Position numbers and translations under genes: made by a program
In this document: piece after piece, positions 1 to 11,419 of the stretch
How the letters are laid out: the number at the start of each line of letters is the position of its first letter
How positions within the stretch are numbered: the stretch's first letter is position 1
Assembly (NCBI GenBank): GCA_037974665.1
Contig: CM075767.1
Coordinates: forward strand, 6,287,501 to 6,351,500
DNA length: 64,000 nt
Direction of reading: 5' to 3'
From: Ehretia macrophylla
Lineage: Eukaryota > Streptophyta > Magnoliopsida > Boraginales > Ehretiaceae
Notes under the pieces: model-generated
Seen by the model: the letters and a program-made list of their open reading frames with translations, nothing else
The model's database searches: none
Told to the model about the DNA's origin: nothing

Positions 1-770
1 GATCTAATCCCTGATCTTCTGAAGTTTCGTATCAAGTTACTGAGCTTCTTTGATCTGAGACAACAATAAAGGTTGAATACGGAGATATGAACACATCACC
101 CCAACCTGATCAATTTCGGTCTCCAATAATTGAATTCCTCAAGAACCTCCCACTTTTTAATAGCCAAACAAGAAATACTCGCCTTACGGCTAAGAGTATC
201 TACTACAGCATTTGTCTTCCTACGCAGATAGCTGATAGAACTATTTTAATCTCCGAGAACTTCCATCCACCTCCGTTGATGCATATTCAACTCCTTCTGT
301 GAGAATAAATAGTTCAGACTCTTATGATCAGTGAAAATCTTGAACTTTTTCAGTGCGAATACAACGGCTGCTAACTCATGGTCATGAGTCAGATAATTCA
401 CCTCATACAGCTTCAACTTTCTAGAAGCATAAGCGATAACCCGACCATTCTGCATAAGTACACAACCCAAGCCATCCTTGGATGCATCACTGTAGATAAC
501 CATATTATCGGTTCCCTCTAGTAGAGCAAGTACTGGAGCGGTAGTCAATCTCTTTTTCAACTCCTGAAACCCACTCTCACATTTCTCATCCCAAATAAAG
601 CTGGTTCGTTTCTGAGTTAACTTAGAAAGTGGCCCTGCAATCTTTGAAAAGTCATTGACAAACCTACGGTAATAACCTGTCAAGCCAAGGAAGCTACGAA
701 CCTCCAAAACTTTCTCCGGCCGTTTCCAAGATATCACCACTTCAATCTTAGTGGGATCTACTGAAATACC
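1..770 (-). pseudogene. gypsy pol remnant: RT thumb and RNase H
   Basis: The minus-strand frame at 246-740 reads the end of the reverse transcriptase ([14 protein letters not shown]) and RNase H ([15 protein letters not shown], then [11 protein letters not shown]). Compared with the copy at 39.7-40.2 kb it lacks about nine residues just before FTDHKS, an in-frame deletion of roughly 27 bp near 342-346. Bases 1-245 continue toward the integrase linker with stops. RNase H would degrade the RNA of the RNA/DNA hybrid during reverse transcription. Given the stops this is a relic. Confidence 0.85.
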
Positions 771-773
771 GCT

Positions 774-2210
774 CTATTTAATAACATGGCCAAGAAAAGA
801 TATATGTTGCAGCCAAAATTCACATTTGCTGAACTTCGCAAACAACTGATGCTCTTGCAGTTTCTGTAAGACAAGCCGTAGATGTTGCTCGTGCTCCGAT
901 TCAGACTTAGAATAAACTAAGATATCATCAATAAAGATTACCATGAGCTGGTCCAAGTACGGCTGAAAAACCCGATGCATAAGATCTATGAATGCTGCCG
1001 GTGCATTAGTCAGTCCAAAGGGCATAACTACAAATTCATAATGCCCGTACCGAGTCCTGAAAGCAGACTTCGGAACATCCTCTGTACGAATTCAAAGCTG
1101 ATAATACCCCTGCCTCAAGTCAAACTTAGAGCAGATTTTGGCTCCCTGAACTTGATCAAATAACTCGTCAATCAGTGGTAAAGGATACTTGTTCTTGATG
1201 GTCACCTGATTCAAACCATGATAGTCGATATATAATCTCAAGGTACCATCATTCTTCTTCACAAATAAAACAGGTGCTCCCCATAGTGAAGAACTCTGCT
1301 GAATGAAACCTTTTTCTAATAACTCCTGCAGTTGAGTTTTCAGCTCTTTCAACTCAGCTGGTGCCATCCGGTACACTGATTTAGAAATAGGTTGAGTACC
1401 GGGAATCAGATTAATCATAAACTCAACATCTCTCTCTGGCGGTAATCCTGGCAACTCCTCGAAAAATACATTGGAATATTCCCGAATAATAGGAACTTCC
1501 TCCAGCTTTAGCTTATCAGATGGCTTGTTGATCAAATAAGCTAGATAACCCGAATACCCTTTACTTACCAACTTAACAACTTTAGTTGATGAGATAATAA
1601 AACTCGTCTTAGCAACCTGGTTCCCCGCTACCTCAACCACTGGCTGATCTGGCAAACGAAACCATACTACCTTTGTTCTATAGTTTAGCTGAGCATCATA
1701 CTTAGAAAGCCAATCCATACCTAAGATAACATCATACCCCCGGATAGGAAAAAAAATAAGGTTCGAAGGAAAATCCTGACCCTTAACATATATTTTACAG
1801 TCTTTACAAACTAAGCCAGTCACATACTTATCAGTTAAAGAAGTACTAATCTCAACTACATAAGACAATCTTTCAGGTTACATGTTAACATGTTGCATAC
1901 AAGTAGGCGTAATAAAAGAATGCGTAGCACCAGAATCAATCAACACTTTAACAAGTTGATCAAGTATAAGGAAATTACCTTCCACAACTGCCGTATCCTC
2001 AGGTGCCTCTTCCAAATCGACTGTGTAGGCCCGAGCCTGAACCCGCTGCTGCTGAGGTGTACCACCGGTAGGTCGGCCCTGATAACCCTGGGTCACTGCC
2101 TGACCCTCAATCCTCTGAAATCTAGGGCAATCCTTCACCCTATGCTGATTGCTGCCGCAACCCAAACACGTTTCTGCTTTCGCCCTGCAGTCGGCCTCCA
2201 CATGGCCCTG
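774..2210 (-). pseudogene. gypsy pol remnant: aspartic protease and reverse transcriptase
   Basis: Three minus-strand frames (774-1025, 1092-1868, 1878-2201) together cover a retropepsin with the active-site motif [12 protein letters not shown] and a reverse transcriptase with [12 protein letters not shown] and the catalytic FIDD in [12 protein letters not shown]. The frames are separated by stops (for example near 1868-1878 and 1030-1090), whereas the copy at 39.1-41.5 kb is open through the same stretch. The protein would process the polyprotein and copy the element RNA. The key motifs survive, so the decay is mainly premature stops and frameshifts. Confidence 0.88.
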
Positions 2211-3105
2211 ACGCTTGCAGTAAGTACACTGCGGTGACGAAGCATTGCCACTGCCCCTAGAAGAACCAGAAGCCGAGAAAGCAGTTGTACCAGCCTGCTG
2301 CTGAGGTCTCGTAACACTAGGCCTATATTGACCCTAAGACTGGGCCGGCCTGTACTGTGATTGAGCTTGATAAGACCCCTACTGAAACTGAGGCCAATAG
2401 TAACCCTGTTGACCCTACAGTTTGAAAGAACCCTGCTGCACCGAAGGCCTATAACCACCCTACTATACTAAAGGTCTATACATACCCTGCTGACCCAGCA
2501 GCTGAAATGGCCTCTTGCTAGGCTAACGAGGTCCAATATGTTCCTCTTTCCTCTTTTCCAGTCTGAATGCCGCATCAAAAGCCTCAGAAAATATATCATA
2601 CTGATTCAGGGCCATTGCATCCTGAATCTCTGACCTCAAACCCAACATAAACCTCCGGGTCCTGCGCTCCTCATCTGCTTTAAACTCTGGTGCATACCGG
2701 GACAGTCTAGTAAAAGTGGCCTTATACTAAGCCACAGAAGCATCCCTCTGAACCAAGGACAGGAACTCTGCCTCTCTCTGCTCCCGTGCAATCCTCGGGA
2801 CATACTTCGCCCGGAACGCTCTAAGAAAGGTATCCCAAGCATACGGAGTACCTCTTGCCTCCCAACCGACTCTCACTATGCGCCATCATTCCTCTACCTC
2901 ATCATCAAATAGATAAACTACATAACTGACTTTCCTCTCATCCGTGTAGTCTAGAGGATCAAATATCTTCTCTATCTTATTAATCCAAGCTTCTGCCTTC
3001 CTATTATCTGGCTCTCCCTAAAATCTTGGCGGATAATAACCTAAGAATTCCTTCAGCGTACCACGCCTGTGGTAACCACCCTTTCAACAACTGAGTCTGT
3101 AATGC
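2211..3105 (-). pseudogene. gypsy gag remnant with zinc-knuckle region
   Basis: The minus strand matches the gag region 41640-42560 of the full-length element: a CCHC-type knuckle region near 2150-2230 (C...GCGSNQHRVKDC in the adjoining frame), a Gln/Tyr-rich linker, and the capsid part. There are many stops, most where the other copy has CTG on the plus strand and this one has CTA, that is CAG to TAG on the coding strand (for example 2334-2336). Gag would form the virus-like particle. The start codon region is missing because the fragment ends at about 3109. Confidence 0.8.
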
Positions 3106-3123
3106 CACTAGAGGCAAATTAGA

Positions 3124-3410
3124 CATTATATGGCGTTAAGCAAGTACCTGGAGCATGGTATGATAGATTTAGTAATTATTTGCTTGAAAAAAGGTTCACC
3201 AGAGGCAAATTAGATTCCACTCTCTTTGTTAAAACAAAAGACAAAGATATATTGCTTGTACAAATCTATGTTGATGATATAATCTTTTGTGCTACTAATG
3301 AATCTCTGTGTAAGTATTTCTCTAAGTGCATGCATAAGGAATTCGAAATGAGTATGATAGGAGAATTAAATTTTTTTCTCGGACTTCAAATCAAGCAAAC
3401 ACAAGAGGGA
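3124..3410 (+). pseudogene. copia reverse transcriptase fragment
   Basis: The frame reads LYGVKQVPGAWYDRF and then VQIYVDDIIFCATNES, containing the copia catalytic YVDD, followed by FFLGLQIKQTQEG. The reading frame stops only because a solo LTR starts at 3411; the next residues of the domain resume at 5853-5857 after the insertion. The N-terminal two thirds of RT is absent at the junction with the gypsy fragment. Confidence 0.88.
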
Positions 3411-5852
3411 TGTAACGCCCCAACTTGACCCCTCCTACGATCAGTCAGGACGCAACGGAATTTCGGCAATATAACGACAGTAATTAGGACACCGAGGCTC
3501 TAAACCAACCTCTTCGCAACTCATACAACCAACTCCACAACAATTCAACAGTTAAACAACACAATCATAGTATACAATAACTATTCTTTTACCATTGTAT
3601 CCATAAGTTATACGCCTCCGTTTCAAATCATACATTTACTATATAACATACATTTCCCAAAATAGATTATAACCAATCTAGCAACCTAATCATTTTCCAA
3701 AACAAGACTACTAAACTAGCAACATTTAATCCATTATCTTTACAACATCTTATACATCATAAACTTCTAAGTACGTACAAAACAACAAGTTTTAATATAC
3801 AAGATAACAAAAGAGTAAAACGTCAGATATCAAGGACAAGACTCTGGCACATAGGACTCGTCCACATATGGCATATTATCCTCTTATGGAGGCACGTACC
3901 CGTAATTTGGATCGGTAACACATGTATGCATGCAATAATTAAGAGTGAGCTTATATAAAACAAGCCCAGTGAGGATTCGATAGATCTCTAACAGTATTTA
4001 CTATACTCCTTAATTGGAAATCATCATTTGAGCAGTAAACACACAATAATCATTAATACCAATATAAGCACATTAATTATAATAACCAATCAATAAAAGA
4101 TACTCTAGTTGGTGTAGCTCCAAGCGCCATCACGAACTCAACCATTCTTCTTATAACTCCCCATTACTTATGCACCCGATGTACCTCTCTAGCCCCTTCC
4201 TCCATGGCACCTCCGCCCATGCGAGCTGGGGGTAGCCTATAATAGTCATGCCGGTTTCAACTCGACAGTGAGATGCTGCCCGAGATGTGGCACACACATA
4301 CCAAGACTCATGACAATAATAATAATCATTCAAATCAAAGGAGGACAACATTTCACATTGACTATCTCCCGGCTCATAATAATCAATCAATAATCATCAT
4401 TTCAACAACATAACAACAACTAGTCAAATAAGTAACAAACAACTAAGTTAGATGACAAAGTAGGCTACCCAACTTAACATGCATTAAACACACAATCAAA
4501 CCTTAATCTAACCATCAACAACTCACAATTTAATCACTCAAATACCACCCAAACATCCAAAGGCATAGTTCAACATTTTAAAGAAAGACAACCCAAACTT
4601 CTAAAAGTCATAACTTACATTCTACTAATCTGATAACCTCCAAACTAGTTTCTATCACTCACCTACTCAATCAACAACATTAGCCCTCCTCGGAAACCAA
4701 CCATAATCTATCCAAATCAAGCCCAACAACCCTAAAACCCTAATGCATCATGGCTGAAATTTCCGGACATTCACACTGACTTCACAATCAAAATTTCGGC
4801 ATTACAACATTACTACCACATATTTAACAAACTTTTACAAGGTAACAACAATCGATTCCAACCATCACAACTCCAATTATTCAACAAATAGCCAAAAACT
4901 CAATTTTAATACCCGAAAAATAAAAATTCATGCTACAACAGTTCAAAACGGATATAAACACATATAATCGTTCCTTAGCATCTACTGAGCAATAATATAA
5001 CATCAATTTAACTTTTCAACGACTAAAAATTCGATTATATGAATTAACATAAAAATAGTATTTTGAGATCTAGAATTTTTCTCTCACCTTTGATCCGAAA
5101 CAAGGCTATGAATACGTGCAATGCATGCCCAACAAGCGAAATCCAACTCGGTTCGAAAAATTACGGACAAAAACTAGGTTTTTCAAGTGAATTTTGCTTT
5201 GAAAATCTTTGAAATTCTTTCTCTTTTTATCTCTAATAGCTTTCGGCCATGTGTGTGCAAAATAATATGTTTTTGTGCTTTGCTAATGTGTGTTGATGCA
5301 TATATACTCAAGGTAAACTAAAATAAAAGAAAGTCAAAGTCGACACTTATTTTATTTTTAGTATTTCTAGTCTTTTAATTCTATTTTGACTATTTCTTAC
5401 TCAAAACATTAAATTGACACTTAGGCTATTTTTAGTAAAATATGTTTGGGTGACAAGAAGTTTTACATTTAAGCATTTTCACCCGACCCAATTTAAAACT
5501 CATTTTTCGCAAAAGAAAGTATAAAAACCTTTAAAATTCTAAAGCCGATTTGAAATCCGTTTTAATCATACACGGGTCTATTAATATCCGAGGACTAGGT
5601 TTTGAAACACTTAAAACACCAGTGTAAAAATTTTAGCGGACGTGCATCCAAAATACTATTCACTAAAACCGTCGATAAAATTTCTGATTCTGTTTTTGAT
5701 GAAAATTTCATGAATGCACACATAGCATATATTAGGAATATAAATCACATATTTAGCGCATTCTAATTCATATAACACATAAACAGTTCATATCACGCAA
5801 ATCGAGGAAAAGACATGTAAATCGAGGTAAAGACGAAAAATGGGGTTTCACA
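3411..5852 (-). mobile_element. Solo LTR of the Tekay-like gypsy family
   Basis: The 2442-bp segment starts TGTAACGCCCCAACT and ends GGGGTTTCACA on the plus strand and is flanked by a perfect 5-bp duplication AGGGA (3406-3410 and 5853-5857). Removing it restores a copia pol frame, so the boundaries are exact. The sequence is related along its length to the LTRs at 35647-38022 and 43053-45426, in the same minus orientation. A solo LTR forms by recombination between the two LTRs of a complete element. It holds no gene apart from a decayed copy of the small LTR reading frame (3830-3925, one internal stop). Confidence 0.95.
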
Positions 5853-6654
5853 AGGGAACTTTCATCAATCAAGCCAAGTGCACTAGATAATTCATCAAGA
5901 AGTTTGGGCTTGAGTCATCGAAAGAAATGAGTACACCAATAGCAACTTCAATCAAACTTGCAAAGATGAGGAAGGTAATAAGGTAGATGAAAAGCAATAT
6001 CGAGGTATGATCGGAAGCCTTCTTTATTTAACTACCTCTAGACCCGATATTGTATTTGTTGTGTGCTAATGTGCTCGTTTTCAATCTTGTCCCAAGGAAT
6101 CTCACTTAAATGCAGTAAAAAGAATTATTAGATATCTTAAGGGGACTATAGATTTAGGATTGTGGTATCCGAATGGTACATCATTTGAAATTATAGGTTA
6201 CTCGGATGCAGATTATGTTAGAGATCAAGTAGATAGAAAGAATACTAGTGGATGTTGTCAATTTCTAGGATATTCATTAATCTTGTGGTCTAGTAAAAAG
6301 CAAAATAGTGTAGCTTTTTCTATGACCAAAGCTGAATACGTATCTACTGAAAATTGTGTTGCCCATTCTTTGGATGAAACAAAATTTGCTCGATTATTGA
6401 CTTGTGCACGATAATGTACCTATTAGATATGACAATACAAGTGCCATTAATCTCACTAAAAATCCCATACAACATTCTAGAACTAAACATATTGAAATTA
6501 GACATTATTTCATTAGAGATCATGTTCAAAAAGGGGATGTTGTACTTGAATTTGTTGATTACGTGCATCAATTAGCAGCTATTTTTACCAAACCATTGCA
6601 TGAGAATCAATTATGTGTGATTAAAAGAGAGTTGGGTATGCTTAAAATGGGTTA
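5853..6654 (+). pseudogene. copia RT end and RNase H
   Basis: After the solo LTR the copia frame continues with KKFGLESSKEMSTP and GMIGSLLYLTTSRPDIVF, then RNase H motifs (RYLKGTIDLGLWYP, GYSDADY, WSSKKQNSVAFSMTKAEY) and ends HENQLCVIKRELGMLKMG. There is a stop near 6067 and a frame break near 6380-6410 where part of the RNase H centre is lost. The ADIFTKPL motif common near the end is AAIFTKPL here. Inactive. Confidence 0.88.
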
Positions 6655-7146
6655 AAATTGCTAAACTTAAAGTTTTCTAAGTGAAAAAACCATTTTCTGG
6701 TAGAAGTTACACCACCGGAAGAGGGTGCTAGCACCGGTCGACCAGTGGAGCATACCCTCATCCGGTGGTAGTGCCTCGGGCGGAAGAGGGTCTGGCACCG
6801 GTCGACTGGCGCGCCTACCCTCGTCCAGCCGCTGCATTGTTAGGCAACAAGCCTTAAAAACATTTTTTAACCTTTTCATTCACTTCTTTTCTATCAACAA
6901 AACCCTCCACCTTCCCCATAAAACCCCATAAACCCCATTAAGGATTGCAACTCTTCAAATTCCTATTTTTTTTTTTTTATAAAAATAGGGTTAGGCATAT
7001 CCAATTTTTACAACTCACACAAAAGCCTGTAATTCTCTTCAAATCTTCATAAGAATCTCTTTAAACTTCCTTGCACACAAGGTGTTTAATAAAATTCCCC
7101 AATCAAGGTTTTTCTTGTTTTCTCTTGCAAATCTTCTATTCTACTA
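6655..7146 (+). other. copia spacer between pol and env-like ORF, with GC-rich palindromes
   Basis: No gene is visible. A GC-rich block at 6713-6835 stands out from AT-rich surroundings. It holds repeated CACCGGAAGAGGGT-like units and GCACCGGTCGAC palindromic sites. One 15-mer (6754-6768) recurs inverted in the LTR at 13467-13481. A poly(T) run lies near 6967-6978. Confidence 0.6.
6754..6768. repeat. 15-mer inverted relative to the 3' LTR
   Basis: ACCCTCATCCGGTGG here is the exact reverse complement of 13467-13481 in the 3' LTR of the same element. Both sit inside clusters of GGTCGACC sites. Confidence 0.8.
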
Positions 7147-7236
7147 ATGGCATCATCATCACGACAAGCATCCAAGAAGCGAAAGACCGGTCTTAGGCCT
7201 CACATAATTCACCCATGGGATCCTATGCACATCATT
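7147..7236 (+). pseudogene. env-like ORF, N-terminal piece
   Basis: An ATG at 7147 opens 30 codons that begin MASSSRQASKKRKTGLRP, with a basic KKRK stretch that could act as a nuclear or nucleic-acid-binding signal. The frame is cut at 7236 by a solo LTR and resumes in frame at 11420 after the duplicated TCATC. In SIRE/Maximus elements the third ORF starts in this position. Its function is unknown even in intact elements. Confidence 0.7.
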
Positions 7237-7254
7237 TGTGAGGCCCGACCCTGA

Positions 7255-7650
7255 ATAGCTTGTTTTACCTCGATTAGTATGCCCTAATCTCGATTAATGT
7301 GTCATATATTATCTCACGTGTACTTATCTCGATTTATGTGCCTTAAACCTAGATTTACATGACCGACCTTGGTTTACGTGCATTCTTATTAGAATATATG
7401 CATATGTCTCAAAGTACAAGCCTTAACCTAGATTTAAGTACCTTATCTTGATTTACGTGTATTACCTTGAATTACGTGCATTTGTCTTGAAGTATATGTA
7501 TTACCTCATAATACGTGCCCTAACCTAGGAATACGTATATTAGCATTGGACTGTGTGCATTACCTAGGGATTCATGCCCCGTATTGATTTATGTGTATGC
7601 CTCGTAGTATGTGCCTTGACCTAAGAAAACGTGTCTGCACACTAATCTAG
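7255..7650 (+). repeat. Degenerate ~20-bp array with ACGTG-like cores
   Basis: Roughly twenty imperfect units of the type CCTCGATTTACGTGCATTA follow one another, for example TCGATTTATGTGCC, TTGGTTTACGTGCATT, TTGATTTACGTGTATTACC, TTGAATTACGTGCATT. The other Tekay-like LTRs begin with only two or three such units (CCTCGATTTGCGTG at about 17752). ACGTG is the core of plant G-box elements bound by bZIP and bHLH factors, so a regulatory role is possible but is inferred. Confidence 0.7.
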
Positions 7651-10600
7651 GTAGATTCCTGCACAAAGCACTAGGCAATAAAATATTCCTCCTACACAAT
7701 CCACTAACTATTTAAATACTATTAAACTAATCCTACAAACTCCACTAACACTAAAATATTATTAAAACTATCCTACATCTTCCACTAACATTATTCTAAT
7801 CCTAATTTAAATCCACTACAAGACAAAACCTCACAAACCTCTAAACATGCCCTATATTCTATTCTAACTTCAATACTACACAAACACCTAAGCCAACATC
7901 TTCTATACACTTTTCCTAAACCCTAAACATTCTTACACACTTTGTCTACACTACACTAAACACTAGACACCTAAAATACTACAATCTCAAGACACAAGAT
8001 ATCTAAAATATTACACCCACACATGACTCAAAACACACACACAAGCTCTAATTTTCGGACCTAGCAACATACCTACACAAAAACAAGTCAAACTACATCA
8101 AAATAACAAAACAACACTCTAAATGTCCCTCTTAAAACCTAACACACCCAAAACTCTCATTTTCTCTCCATTCTCTCTCATTTTCTCTCCATTTTTGGAC
8201 CTAGAAAGGCAGTCATCTTCAAGAAGCTTTCAAGACTCAAGAACACTCCCTAAGGCTCTCAACATCTTGCCTAAGCCAAGGAAAATTGCTAAGAATACTC
8301 AAGCACTCTCCTAAGCTTTCCATTTTCGGCGAAGGTAGGTCTTAAGCTATATCTTCTTCTTCTTTTGGTTTTGAACACATGTACACCTCCTACACCTACT
8401 AACTAAGCTAGGATTTAAGGAAAAACAAGAGTTCTATTCGTCCAAGCTTGGAAGAGAAGAGATTTGGCACTTTCAAAACCATTTCACAAGCAGTTCTTGC
8501 ATTTCTAGTTAGGATTTGCTAAGGTGAGGGTTAAAACTATTTCTTAAATATTTTCAAAGCTTATAAGCATATGTATATATGTGATATAGTCTTGCATACT
8601 TAGAAGCAAAGAAGATGAGTTTAAACATGACCGAAGAATCTCGGACAGCTCACTGTCCTCACTGTTTTGAGTACTTTTAAAGTAGTAAACGATCTCAAAA
8701 ATTGAAGAAACTTGGTAGAAAACTATATTTTTCAGTTTTGAACAAATCTTGCAGAAATACACTAGAGCTAATTCGGACGTTAAGACCACCTAATAGGGAA
8801 AATATCGTAAGGTGTACTGGATAGTTATTAAAACTGGACTGGTTGCGCGGTCTCACAAGAATGGTTATAACTTTTATATCTTAACTCGAAATTGAATGAA
8901 ATTTGCGGTCAGAGTTAAAGTATTTGTAAAGCTTCGATTTGATATATGATTCATTGAATTTGGAGATCATTTACTTAGGTAACTAACTGACGCAAGTTAG
9001 GGCAATTAGTGAAGGTCGTAACTGAAATATGTGCTATAGGGTTGCAATGTGAGGGTTTCAAACTGATTTCTAAATGTTTTTTAAGTTCATAAGCATATAT
9101 ATATATGTATATGGTCTTGCATGTGAAGATCTATGGTTGTGGTTGCTAGAAATTGTGATTTGAAGCATATTGGGCCATTGCATGTGTTTGTAGTGCTTAG
9201 AACTTGGATTGCATGGACTGTTTAAGGCTGGACAGATTGGATTAGATGACTATTCTTATGTTTTTAGTTGATTTTAAGGATGGATATTGGTTAATCTTAA
9301 GTATGGCCATGTGTATGAAGGCTATAGTTAATTATATGCTTGTTAGGGGTTTAATTCCTTGGTTTCATGATGTATTTTGATGCTATTATGATATGTAGTA
9401 GGCTGGCCACGAAATGTTTAGCATGTTATTGTTTGATTCTTGATGATATCTTGAAATATTAGTGGTTATTATTGCATGTGGTTATGTATTTGAAGCCCTT
9501 AGCCGGTTGAAATGCTTGTTTAAGGTGATCACTATGAATTGCATGGCTTTAATTGATTTATATGAGTTGCGTAGTAGGCTTCCCGGAAATGTTTAAATTC
9601 TTAGGAGAATGTTCCATGTTGATTTTAGGGTTGAATGTGGTTGAATCATAGTGGTAAACACGTATATGATATCTTTTGATGATTTCGTGTTCATATCGGT
9701 GGATTTCATGGCTTGCATGTGGTTTTAATGATGATATTTGTAGTGTTTCAAGGCTGTCAAATAATTGTTAAATATGTATGATGATGATCTAAGTGTTCCT
9801 TGTAGCTAATAGTTGAGGAATCTTGCACCTGAGCATGAACCTAAAACCCTAATTGCAAACTAGGTCTTCTAAGTGTTAAATCATGCTTTACATAACTTAT
9901 AATTGAGGTTTTAATTGAAGTTGTGGACTGCCCGGAAACGTTATTATAGCCTCATGCATGAATTATATTGATTATGGGGTGGGTCATACGTTAACTATTC
10001 GTGTACCCGATCTTGTATATGATGTTATAACACATTTGTATACTTCTTATGCATTCATTATATTGTTAAAATGTATTCTATGGCTTATATTGTATATGAT
10101 TACGTGGCTGCCCGTAAATGTATAAATTCTTTTAAATTGGTATATGAAGTGATTATACGTTCTAACGATGCCTTATATGCCAACGTGTCAATATGTGATC
10201 ATATACGTGTATGGAGGCAATCTACTTTGTTGACCTCCTATTGTGAAATGTTAATTGGCATCAATGTGCATTTCATACGATGTTGCAACCTTTCTTTTGG
10301 CATGGTAGTGATTCACGAACGCCAGGTGGCATAGGGCTTGCCGGTGCTCCCGTGACTACCATGGTCTGTATTCCCTCTGTCGCTTGGAACTTTGTTACCC
10401 TTGGAGAGTTAGGTTGTAGGTTTGGTGTACAATCCGGAGTATACCCATGCGGGAGTGATAAGAAGTATGATATTCAAGGCCGGCCACTACATGTGAATGC
10501 AAAAGTGAAAGCGAAAGCAAAAGCGGAATGTATCATTTGAAATGATGTGGTAAATGTGTTCATTTATATTTATACTATGGTATGAAATTACTTGTATTAC

Positions 10601-10678
10601 ATGACATGTTTCCAAAGGAGTTTTCACAAGTTAACTGAAAAAGAATTTCAAAGGCCCCGTTACTTGTTCCCCCATCGC

Positions 10679-10696
10679 TGAGTTCATAAGAACTCA
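10679..10696 (+). promoter_or_regulatory. LTR hairpin (family with 4.2-kb LTR)
   Basis: TGAGTTC (10679-10685) and GAACTCA (10690-10696) form a perfect 7-bp stem with a 4-base loop. It occupies the same LTR position as differently sequenced stems in the other gypsy LTRs of this window, just upstream of TTATTACAG|GTG. Confidence 0.75.
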
Positions 10697-10715
10697 CATT
10701 CTTTATGTTATTACA

Positions 10716-10778
10716 GGTGAAGCAGAATCGAAACAGGTGCCCGAAGAGAATATGCTAGTTGATGAACCTTTAGAGTGA
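10716..10778 (+). other. Conserved short LTR reading frame
   Basis: Directly after TTACAG a frame of 20 codons runs to TGA at 10776-10778 and is acidic (GEAES, VPEEN, VDE). It aligns with gaps in multiples of three codons to the frames at 25202-25294 and, on the minus strand, at 36068-36162 and 43474-43568: GxAES, VP, EEN and VDE occur in the same order, and many shared codons differ only at the third base. It has no ATG of its own and would have to be joined by splicing. Coding status is inferred. Confidence 0.45.
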
Positions 10779-11419
10779 CTATGTGCATTACGTGTTTTTC
10801 ATGAACATGGATATTATTAGGGATGTTGTGTTTAAATTGAAGACTGTTTATGTTGTTGTTATAAATGACCCCGTTGTAATTTGGGGTCTAATTTTGATTT
10901 GTACTAACTATAAACCGGATGAACTCTTTTATTTCGGTCGTTTGCTTTCATCTTTATGGATAGTAGTTATCATTATGTGTTTAAACCAATACGTGAAGAA
11001 TCAACTAAGTTGGCCCTGCTTATACTCATTAAGGTACTCATTTGTAAGCTAAATGATAATAGGTACTTGCATAAATAGGAATTTGACAGATAAATGGCAT
11101 GTAGTTATCATGATAGGGCTCATTAATCCAAATGGAGCTTTCAAGATAAACTAGCGGGCATATCGATTGATAATAAAACAAGGGTTTTAGTTGTAAGCAA
11201 ATTAAAGATTTGGAATTTTGAGGTGTTCTAGAAAATAGATCAAACCAAAGATCCTAATTACAGCCGTTATGCTACCGGTTTTTCAAAAAACTTTTGAAGT
11301 TCTAGGCTAACGAATAAGCATTAATTATAGTCAAACGATTAAAGTCGTAAAATAACGATAATGATTCAGGTTATACCCTAGTCTAGCCTCTATAGGTTGG
11401 GTTAGGGCGTGACATCATC

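Larger units (their letters stand above)
1..3109 (-). mobile_element. Degenerate Tekay/Del-like Ty3/gypsy chromovirus fragment
   Basis: This is the internal part of a gypsy retrotransposon read on the minus strand, running gag, protease, reverse transcriptase, RNase H towards base 1. It lines up almost base for base with the full-length element at 39440-42560, so it is a second copy of the same or a sister family. It enters the window in RNase H and ends inside gag at about 3109, where copia sequence begins; no LTR, primer site or gag start is present at that end. It carries frameshifts, a small deletion in RNase H and many in-frame stops, so it is inactive. The outer part, including integrase, may lie left of the window. 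Confidence 0.9.
7237..11414 (+). mobile_element. Very long (4178 bp) solo LTR of a gypsy family
   Basis: The segment begins TGTGAGGCCCGACC and ends GTTAGGGCGTGACA, terminal sequences like those of the Tekay-like LTRs at 17725-25716. It is flanked by TCATT (7232-7236) and TCATC (11415-11419), a 5-bp target duplication with one change. Its removal rejoins the env-like ORF in frame. No gag or pol is present, so this is a solo LTR, unusually long. Recognisable parts are a degenerate array of about 20-bp units at the left end, a GC-rich island near 10325-10460, a hairpin at 10679-10696, and a short conserved reading frame at 10716-10778. The rest shows no gene. Confidence 0.85.

Noticed and set aside
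8123-8314. Small frames within the 4.2-kb LTR (8123-8314, 10071-10334, 10783-11052)
   Set aside because: Isolated, without homologues in the other LTRs; the only LTR frame with cross-family support is 10716-10778.
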